A stretch of 64,000 bases of DNA, from positions 97,172 through 161,171 of the forward strand of contig CAVOXY010000015.1 of assembly GCA_963700515.1 (NCBI GenBank), written 5' to 3'. Below the pieces are notes generated by a model. The model was given only the letters and a program-made list of their open reading frames with translations, had not been told where the DNA came from and did not search any database. Position numbers and translations under genes: made by a program. This document shows positions 57,505-64,000 of this stretch, in pieces. How positions within the stretch are numbered: position 1 is the stretch's first letter; every line of letters begins with the position of its first letter. This stretch comes from JAJRVM01 sp963700515. Its GTDB lineage: Bacteria > Planctomycetota > Planctomycetia > Pirellulales > Pirellulaceae.

Positions 57505-57850
57505 CGCGTGGGCTGCCAAAAAGTCGGCCCCTGGACGCTTTTGTGCCGCGTGCAGTGGCGACCATTCTTGTTCCCTTCGTCGGCCTTGCGCCGGCGGAGC
57601 CACAACTGGTCAGCTTACTCGTTCAGGCCATCGCAGGCTTCCGGGCTCCGTCGGGTTCATCCCGGCGGAGCCACAACTGGTCCGCTACCGTCAGGCCATG
57701 ACACAACCGTCGGTCGAGTCCCCAACGTGCTATCGACGATCCGGCACGCCTTCGAGACCGAATCAAGCCGCGGCCTGTTTCGGCCTCGGCTCGACGCCGT
57801 TTTGCCATTGGACACTCGCCTCGGCCAGCACACTTCTCGTCTCGTTTCCG
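57505..57850 (+). repeat. Dispersed repeat R1, copy D (near full length)
   Basis: It matches copy C at 35,925-36,245 block by block: 'gggctgccaaaaagtcggcc', the core 'gcggagccacaactggtcag' in two direct copies (about 57,595 and 57,676), the right block 'cggtcgagtccccaacgtgc', and the end 'tttcggcctcggctcgacgc'. Same orientation as C. It lies just beyond the 3' end of the TPR gene; the long forward open frame that crosses it is a shadow. Confidence 0.7.
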
Positions 57851-57952
57851 GTATGCCGGCAGCCCTGGAGTCCGCCGGGAGCGAACCCGACGGGGCTGGA
57901 GCAGCGAGGCGAACGGAAATGGGACTTTGTCAGGAGGCCGCCAGTCACAGGA

Positions 57953-60839
57953 TCAGCGGTGTTGCTGCAGGAAGGCTTCGGCACGTTCCCGCTTGCGTTT
58001 GGTCAAGGGTGGATCGGAGACCGACAGCGCCTGTCGAAAAGACTCGATGGCCCGCGGCAGGTCGTCGCGCATGTGGAACATGAGTCCTCGGTTGTAATGT
58101 ACCCAGGCGTTGTTGGGTCGCAAACGAATCGATTCGTCGAAATCTCGCTGCGCTTCCTCGAATCGCTGCAGTCCCGCGTAGGCGAGCGCTCGGCCACTCA
58201 GAGCATAGGCCAGGCCGGTGTGGGAATTCGCTTTGCGTTCCAATTCCACGGACTTGTTCAGATCCTCGAGCGCCGTCTCGTATTCACCCAGTTCCACGTA
58301 CACCTGGCCGCGTCCGACGTAGGCAAAGGCGGCGTTGGAGGCCAGTTCGAGCAGTTGCGAGTAATCGTCAGCCGCTTCCACGAAATGCTCGGAATACCAA
58401 TAGCTGGCGGCGCGGGTGGCGAAAGCCGGCAGGCAGCGTTCGTCCAGATCGAGCGCCTCAGTGGCCTTGGCAATCGCGTCTTCGTATTGTTCCTGTTTGT
58501 GCAAATGCTGTGCCTCGACAATCAGGCGGTGGACGATCAGTTCCTCGGTCGAGCCGGGATCGAGGCTGGCTGCTTCACGGTAATCCGCACTGGCCTTATG
58601 CGAGTCACCCAGGTGGATCCACGCGTTCGCTCGCCCCAGGTACGCACCGGGCCAGGTGGGATGCAGCTCAATGAGTTTGCTGAAGTCGCGAATGGCCTGT
58701 TCATTCATTTGCAGGTGAAGGTAGACCTGTCCGCGCGTATGGTAGCCAGGCGCGAAGTTCGGATCGAGCGAGATGGCCTTGTCGAGATCGGTCAGCGCTT
58801 GTTGAAACTGTTCCTGGCGCAGCAGCAGTTCCGCGCGATGGAAGTAGGCCGGTACGCATTCCTCGTCGATGCGGATCGCCTCGGTCAGGTCTTGCCAGGC
58901 CTTGTCCAGTTCCTGCTTTTCCATCCAGGCCAGCGCCCGTCCAACGTAGGCTGTCAGGTTATGCGGCTCGAGTTCAATCGTGTGTGTGTATTGGTCGATG
59001 GCCTGTTCATATTCCGATTGCAGGCGATGCGCATCGGCTCGGTATTCGCGCGGCGTGGACCACTCAGGAGCCAGGCGACATGCTTCGGCGAAATCTTCCG
59101 TGGCGGATTCGATATCACCTTGTCCCAACCGCAGCATACCGCGATAGTTGAAGGCGGCGGCATAGTCAGGTGCCAGCTCCACGGCAATGTCGCAGTCGGC
59201 CAGCGCCAGATCGGTTTCCCCTTTCGCGGCGTAGCCGACCGCTCGGCTGACGTACACGGCCGCCGATCGCAGGCCCAGCTCGATCGCCTTGCTGCAGTCG
59301 ACCACCGCCTCACTGAGGTGATCGAGTTGCTGGTTGGCATAGCCCCGGATTCCGTAGGCGATCGCGTTCCTTGTATCGATTTGCAGAGCGCGATCGCAGT
59401 CGGCGATGGCCAACGCAAACTTGTTCTGGCTGGCGTAAGCTTCGGCACGCTGCACATAATAGCCTGGGTTCTGGGGTTCGATCTGGATGGCGCGGCCATA
59501 GTACTCCGCGGCATCCGCAATATCTTGCAGCGTCGCATTCGGGCGATGTTGCAACGTCCAACCGTGGAGCATACAGGCGTCGACGTGATAGGGGTCGAGC
59601 CGATGGGCCAGTTGCAGATCCTGCAGCACATCGGCGATCTTCTGTTGGGCATACCGCACGCGCGCTCGTTCCACGTACAGTTGAGGTTGGATCGGTGCCA
59701 GCTCGATGGCCGCCGTCAAGTCGACTTCGGCAAACTCCCAGGCTTCCAGTTCGAGATAGATCATGGCGCGTGCGGCACGACTCTCGGCGTCTGCCGGATT
59801 CCCTTCGATCGCCGTGGTGTAATCGGCCAACCCTTGCCGCATGGAACCGGCCATGACGTGGGCGCGGCCGCGCCCGGCATAAGCTGCCAGGTTCTCCGGA
59901 TCACGTTCGATCAATTGCGAGAACGTGTCCACCGCCTGCTGGAAGTCGCCGCCCTGCAGATGCAGTTGCCCCAAATAGTGGTACAACGGCAAGACGTGCG
60001 GATGACGTTTCAAACAAGCCTCGACCAGGGCGGTCGAATCGGACTGCAATGCCGCCATGATCTCCTGCTCCTCGGGAATCGGCGACTGGACTGGTTCCGG
60101 TTCTGCCGCAGCGGTCCCCTTGGCCTCAGGGCTCACTCTCCGCCACACGCGTCGCAAGAGGGCCTGGAGTCGGGACCAGAACGCTGAGCCACGACGCCCG
60201 CTCGGCCTGTCGGGCGCGGCAGACCACGTCATGCCGCCTGCTTCCATCAACATCTGGTCGAGTTCCGACGGGGTGGTGCATCAGACTGCGAAACGGGAAA
60301 TCGAAAACCGGCACGTCGCGGCATCCCCCACCCATCGGTTTGCGTATCGTGAACGCCACGGGGCCGTGCGCGACCGGAGGACGAGGCATCTGTTGCAGTT
60401 GGTCCGCCAGCGCGCCGATATCCTGAGTCGGAAGGATCGGTGGCTGGACCTGGATGTCGACCAGCGTCTTGCCATTGGGGAGCAAGGCCAGCGACACCTG
60501 CAGGTCAACCTTCCACTGCTGCCCGACCGCTTCGAAGTACCGATGCAAGAGCCGGTCACAGGCCGTGACGAAGTGACTGGCAGCGTCGAAACTGATGCGG
60601 TGCGGCAGAACGCGCGGATGCGTGAGAAAAACCAGGAATTGGCGATCTTCCAAGGCCACCGGCGGCGTCTCTTTTCCTGGCAAGATGCCCGGTATGGGTT
60701 CGCCTTGAAGCTCCTGGCTGCGCAGCAGGCGGAGGCCGGGAACGATCAACTCCTGGCCGCACTCGCATTGTACGGAGGTACCTGCCTGACCCTCCCGTAC
60801 CCGTATTTGTTTCCCACAGGTGCACTTGATGCTTGGCAT
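57953..60839 (-). CDS. Zinc-ribbon / TPR repeat protein, about 962 residues (one frame break)
   Basis: It starts at ATG 60839 ('MPSIKCTCGKQIRV'). An N-terminal ribbon uses two Cys-x-Cys pairs ('CTCGKQI', 'CECGQEL'). An alpha/beta domain of about 150 residues follows ('VDLQVSLALLPNGKTLVDIQ'). After a slip near 60,262 it joins the long frame, which after a basic linker holds about sixteen tetratricopeptide repeats (e.g. 'GDFQQAVDTFSQLIERDPEN', 'AAYAGRGRAHVMAGSMRQGL', 'LTAYVGRALAWMEKQELDKA'). No signal peptide and no kinase domain. It is probably a cytoplasmic scaffold. It follows the PhnD-patatin gene by about 25 bases, so the two are likely co-transcribed. Confidence 0.75.
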
Positions 60840-60864
60840 GTCGCTCCTCCAACCTTCCTGCATC

Positions 60865-63357
60865 CTAGCACAGCACCACGTCGAGGTTTAGAGCCGCGGC
60901 CCTACGGCCCCACCTGCGCAGGAAGACGGGCTGACCCAATTCCTTGTGAAAACGGGGTGCCAGGCTGGCCGGGTCCAGGCCGGCATCCCGCTCACCTTGC
61001 GCGATACTCTCAGCCACCAGGTTGTCCGCAAAGTCAATAATGCAGATATGAGGTGGTTCGGGCGAGAGGGTGAAAATGTTGGCCCTTTCCCGCGAACGGG
61101 CGTCCAGCAGTTGCGCTTGCCGATGCAAATGCCGCACAGAGGAGGTGGTGTTCTGCAGGAAATTGCCTCGTTTGATCCGCCCGCGCGGTGTGACGTCGAT
61201 CAGAATGATGTGCGTGGCGCCCCACAAAACGGCCGCTTCAATCGGACTGTTGTGCGCGAACCCGCCGTCGACCAGCTCAATCTGCTCGCCCGGCCGCGGA
61301 AGGCCGTCGATGCGGCGGGCGGGAAACAAAGGATAGATCGATCCGGAACCCATGATCACATCCAGCAGGATCTGCGGGTGCGTCAACAGGGGCACACCGC
61401 GCTGGCCATAGGGCATGCTGCGCTCGTCTTGATGGGCGGGAGCGAAGAAGTAGAGATCGGATGGCAATTCCTGGCTCGTCTGATCCAAGCAGGATCCGGT
61501 GATGACCAGATCGCGCTCGAGCAGCCCGCGCTCCATAATCTGCCGACTGACGGCTTGCAGTGTGGCTGCAGCCGGCCTTGCCGAGTCCTCTTCCAGCGGC
61601 AGTTCGCTGCGGCTTTCCAAATGCCGGTTGATCAGCCGCGGGAATTTATGGGCCAGGGCACTTTCCATCCCCTCGCCGCCCGAGAGCGTTTCTTCCAGAG
61701 CGAAAATGGTAAAGACCTGCAGCAGCGGTAGCCCCAGCAATCCGGTGACCAGCAGTGTCTTGGTAAGTCGCTTGGGAAGGCGAATGTGATCGCCGCGGCG
61801 GGAGCGAATCGCCTGCAGCATCAAGGCGCCGAGGCCGATCGCAAACAGGCTCCAGGCGGAGGCCTTCACGCCGAAACTGAACCACAGCCAGATGTGGTGC
61901 AACACGTGGTTCGTGCCCAGCAGTTGCCAGGGAGGCGGAGCAACATAGCCCAGTAGAATCTCCAGGCCGGCCAGGGTCGTGTAGATCGCGGCGAAGGCCC
62001 AGCCACGTCGATTCTCGTCCCGCACACGCCATTTCACGACCCAGATGACGAGTGCCGTTTGCAGCAAGGCGAACCAGAGTCCCATGTTGATGCGAACCGC
62101 CAGCGGCGGACGGATAATTTCGCACTGATTCAATTCGGTCCAGGTATCGTGCAGTGCCTGGCGACCCGCGTCGGAGCCCGACACACCGAGCGCGACGGGG
62201 AGTGAGTTAATGGCGCCGCCCGATGTGCCGACCACCAGCTGAATATCGATCGGGTGTTGCGGATTCTCGCGCCGCAGCTGACTCAGCTTCTTCTCGATCG
62301 CCGCCACGGCTCCCACCTGGTACGAACATTTCGCACCGCCGCCAGACAGCACCAGCGCCAGTCGCGGAAGATGGGGTTGGGAGCGGGCATATTGCAGCAG
62401 CAGATGCCCAATCTCATCCATCGAGATATTCTCTCCGTCTTCGGCTGTCGCGACGGCCCCGGTCGCGTCGAGCCACCTGTAGACCTCGGCAAATCGCTGT
62501 TGCCAATCGTCCATGTAGACGAATCGATATCGCTGTTCTGCTTGGGGTGGCACCAGCAGTAGCTCGCGAAGTCGTGAGGCATAGGGAAAACCGTTGCGAG
62601 CTACTACCACATCGTGTGGAATCTCGATCTGATCGAGTTCCGGAAACGTCAGGCGGCGCACGCCTTCCTCCAGTGTCGGATCGTTGCCGGTGGCATCATC
62701 CCAGACAAACGCCACACGCTCCACCTCGGCGCTGCGGTCGGATAGCATGCGGATCGACTGGCTGTGCGAATAGGTGAAACGAATCGGCAGCCCCTCCGTC
62801 TGGACGTTCGCGCGCCGCAGAGCTTCCATCGGTGCCGCTCGGCCGGAGACCGATAGTGGATGGACGAAGAGGTATTCCACCTGGTGCTCACGGGCCAAAC
62901 TTCGCAGGTCGTCGACGGTCTGCAAAGTTGAATCCTCGGCAACCAGGCAGACGGATTGATAGTGGTCAAAGAACCCATCGCCCTGGCGAGCGGGCGAGGC
63001 CCACCGCGACCGGGCGGCCGGTAATTGCACGGTCGCCAGGTACTGGCACATGCGTGTCGCCCACGTGTCCCCCTGCCGTACAAGCAATCCGGCAAACACG
63101 CCCGGAGTCAGCATCGCCAAATCGATTTGCTGGCTGTCGATCCAGTGCAGGACTTCTCCGTACGAGCCGACTGCCAATTGGAAACGCATGTTCGGCTCGC
63201 GTCGAGCAATCTCGGCAAACAGCTGTTCAAATTCGGCGTACTCCTGGTGAAAATCCTCGTAAGCCACGATCCCCACGCGTACGTCGATCGATGCCGGCGT
63301 GGGCTGCGCGGAAGTGGCGGAGAGCAACAGTGCGGTGAAGAGAGGTAATACGGCCAT
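60865..63357 (-). CDS. PhnD-like binding domain fused to a membrane-inserted patatin phospholipase
   Basis: 830 uninterrupted residues from ATG 63357; an in-frame ATG at 63411 is possible, but the signal peptide ('MAVLPLFTALLLSATSA') starts at the former. Residues about 20-300 resemble periplasmic phosphonate/phosphate-type binding proteins (PhnD): 'VRVGIVAYEDFHQEYAEFEQ', 'QIDLAMLTPGVFAGLLV', 'DHYQSVCLVAEDSTLQTVDD'. The patatin fold then begins: 'LALVLSGGGAKCSYQVGA' (oxyanion loop), 'VVGTSGGAINS' (catalytic Ser), an inserted block of four to five membrane helices, and 'VDGGFAHNSPIEAA' (catalytic Asp). Patatins release fatty acids from lipids. The binding domain may sense a ligand and control lipid hydrolysis. 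It lies upstream of the zinc-ribbon/TPR gene. Confidence 0.8.
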   Translation of the reverse strand: MAVLPLFTALLLSATSAQPTPASIDVRVGIVAYEDFHQEYAEFEQLFAEIARREPNMRFQLAVGSYGEVLHWIDSQQIDLAMLTPGVFAGLLVRQGDTWATRMCQYLATVQLPAARSRWASPARQGDGFFDHYQSVCLVAEDSTLQTVDDLRSLAREHQVEYLFVHPLSVSGRAAPMEALRRANVQTEGLPIRFTYSHSQSIRMLSDRSAEVERVAFVWDDATGNDPTLEEGVRRLTFPELDQIEIPHDVVVARNGFPYASRLRELLLVPPQAEQRYRFVYMDDWQQRFAEVYRWLDATGAVATAEDGENISMDEIGHLLLQYARSQPHLPRLALVLSGGGAKCSYQVGAVAAIEKKLSQLRRENPQHPIDIQLVVGTSGGAINSLPVALGVSGSDAGRQALHDTWTELNQCEIIRPPLAVRINMGLWFALLQTALVIWVVKWRVRDENRRGWAFAAIYTTLAGLEILLGYVAPPPWQLLGTNHVLHHIWLWFSFGVKASAWSLFAIGLGALMLQAIRSRRGDHIRLPKRLTKTLLVTGLLGLPLLQVFTIFALEETLSGGEGMESALAHKFPRLINRHLESRSELPLEEDSARPAAATLQAVSRQIMERGLLERDLVITGSCLDQTSQELPSDLYFFAPAHQDERSMPYGQRGVPLLTHPQILLDVIMGSGSIYPLFPARRIDGLPRPGEQIELVDGGFAHNSPIEAAVLWGATHIILIDVTPRGRIKRGNFLQNTTSSVRHLHRQAQLLDARSRERANIFTLSPEPPHICIIDFADNLVAESIAQGERDAGLDPASLAPRFHKELGQPVFLRRWGRRAAALNLDVVLC

Positions 63358-63539
63358 GATCTCGATCGATTTCCAGGACGAGAAGGACGAAACCCGATGC
63401 GCGAGCGGCATGGCAGCGTGCCATTGGTATTCTAATCCGCTGTGCCGACCCGTTCCATCGTACGGTCGTCGCGCCGCACTGGTTGCTCTGCTTGCGAGTC
63501 AGTTCCCTGTTCCCGATGACCCATTTTGAAGCCCCGAAG

Positions 63540-63780
63540 GGGCGCACAATGCCAGCCCAGGCCTGGGGCGACGAACGAAAATACCCATCGGTCGAGCCCC
63601 AGTCATGCCATCACACCGGCACGTTATCGAGACCGAAACACATCCGCGGATGGCTACGAGCGAATGCACCGGGCAAGGTGCGACGCGCGGTTTGATGCGG
63701 CCTCGGCGTGCCACCGGCGCAGGGCTGGCCTACACGCTCGGCCGTCAAGTATTGCCCGTGATTGCCGGTAGCTAACCAGT
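63540..63780. repeat. Dispersed repeat R1, copy E (degenerate)
   Basis: 'cggtcgagccccagtcatgc' and 'catcacaccggcacgttatc' match the right block of R1 (36,119; 57,711). The core reappears reversed near 63,765-63,785 (ggtagctaaccagttgtcgc). The match is weaker than between copies C and D. No gene lies between the patatin gene and the transposase remnant. Confidence 0.45.
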
Positions 63781-63787
63781 TGTCGCC

Positions 63788-63825
63788 CGACCGGGGCAAG
63801 CCCGGTCGAAGCGGTGGACTACCGC
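63788..63825. repeat. Two adjacent perfect hairpins (REP-like)
   Basis: cgaccggg-gcaag-cccggtcg (63,788-63,808) and gcggt-ggact-accgc (63,811-63,825) lie directly beside the transposase end. Paired GC-rich palindromes next to a REP-associated transposase are typical of the substrates of these enzymes. Confidence 0.5.
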
Positions 63826-63868
63826 TACGGGCAGGTAAAACGGGAACCGTGCAATATCCAGCAGCGAT

Positions 63869-64000
63869 TCAACATCCTCGGGGACTGTGCTGCGTTGGGC
63901 CGCTGCTCTTCTGCGCCAGGATCCGCTGGTAGGCCGACGTATAGGCGCGCCGTGCGCGGCGAAGCGGCTTCACCTGCCTTGATCGGATTCAAATCCACAT
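63869..64000 (-). CDS. REP-associated tyrosine transposase, C-terminal part (cut by window edge)
   Basis: From the window edge the reverse strand reads 'VDLNPIKAGEAASPRTAR', then after a one-base slip near 63,945 'YTSAYQRILAQKSS' to a stop at 63,869. 'YVDLNPxxAG' followed by 'xxSAYxR' is the end signature of Y1-type REP-associated transposases (TnpA-REP/RAYT), single-strand DNA enzymes that process REP hairpins. The catalytic His-x-His and Tyr would lie outside the window. Palindromes directly downstream support the assignment. Confidence 0.6.

Noticed and set aside
57380..60187. 935-codon forward open frame
   Set aside because: It is the antisense shadow of the TPR gene. The reverse strand shows regular tetratricopeptide repeats and the forward translation has no domain, signal or ribosome site; its first part runs through repeat R1.
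1..64000. CRISPR array, tRNA or rRNA genes
   Set aside because: No regularly spaced repeat-spacer pattern, no cloverleaf with a CCA-like end and no conserved rRNA segment were noticed on reading. The tandem repeats at 2.1 and 38.4 kb have no spacers.

Overview
The window looks like chromosomal DNA of a free-living member of the Planctomycetota, probably Pirellulales-like. This is inferred from gene content, not from a marker gene. The signs are DUF1080 (3-keto-disaccharide hydrolase), PQQ-repeat, PD40 and HzsA-like cytochrome proteins, Tat-exported TIM-barrel proteins, a membrane protein carrying the planctomycete-style 'SIRHLL' motif, BlaI/M56 pairs, and many very large secreted carbohydrate-active proteins. 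No rRNA, tRNA or CRISPR array was seen.

Layout. 1-3.7 kb: end of a gene entering the window, a secreted STN-like protein, a beaten-up PD40 fragment, a 42-base tandem repeat and a small membrane protein. 3.7-6.35 kb: a tight reverse-strand cluster of small conserved genes, followed by a mosaic of gene fragments (an N-6 DNA methylase piece; a SUI1 piece joined to a GH43-like piece). 6.7-8.6 kb: a STAS-domain membrane protein overlapping a short GspE/PilB-type ATPase. 8.9-9.8 kb: HhH-GPD DNA glycosylase and a GlsB-type membrane protein. 10.2-23.1 kb: neutral-ceramidase-like enzyme, clan-A-like glycosidase plus carbohydrate-binding protein, DUF1080 protein, PQQ-repeat protein, SGNH hydrolase, sugar isomerase-like protein coupled to a conserved hypothetical, and a 1035-residue HzsA-like di-cytochrome protein. 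24.2-35.4 kb: Tat-exported aldo/keto-reductase-like protein, a large TIM-barrel protein, a LamG-dimethylformamidase-like protein, gamma-carbonic anhydrase, an alpha/alpha-toroid glycosidase and a TPR protein with a broken second copy. 36.3-38.4 kb: ovoA (ovothiol synthesis). 39-47.7 kb: two very large toroid glycosidase-like proteins around a beta-helix protein. 47.8-54.5 kb: regulators, namely an M56/BlaI pair with two operator-like dyads, a PilZ protein, and an NrpR-type (DUF128) regulator divergent from a glutamate-synthase-like gene. 54.6-63.4 kb: small exported coiled-coil protein, a stand-alone winged-helix regulator, a metallopeptidase, a zinc-ribbon/TPR protein and a PhnD-patatin fusion. 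The right edge cuts a REP-associated-type transposase.

Two things colour the whole annotation. First, roughly a third of the genes are interrupted by single-base frame changes where protein similarity simply continues in another frame. Those I could localise sit at or beside short homopolymers, so I treat most as sequence errors and annotate the joined gene. Second, the intergenic spaces carry several dispersed repeats: family R1 (five places) and family R2 (two places), plus inverted-repeat elements. Together with gene fragments and a partial gene duplication they point to an actively reshuffled region.

How the genes work together: most of the window encodes exported enzymes for taking apart carbohydrates and other organic polymers outside the cytoplasm or in the periplasm, interspersed with stand-alone regulators. 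The clearest regulatory circuits are BlaI/M56 (autoregulated, protease-relieved repressor) and NrpR-like/GltB-like (nitrogen assimilation).
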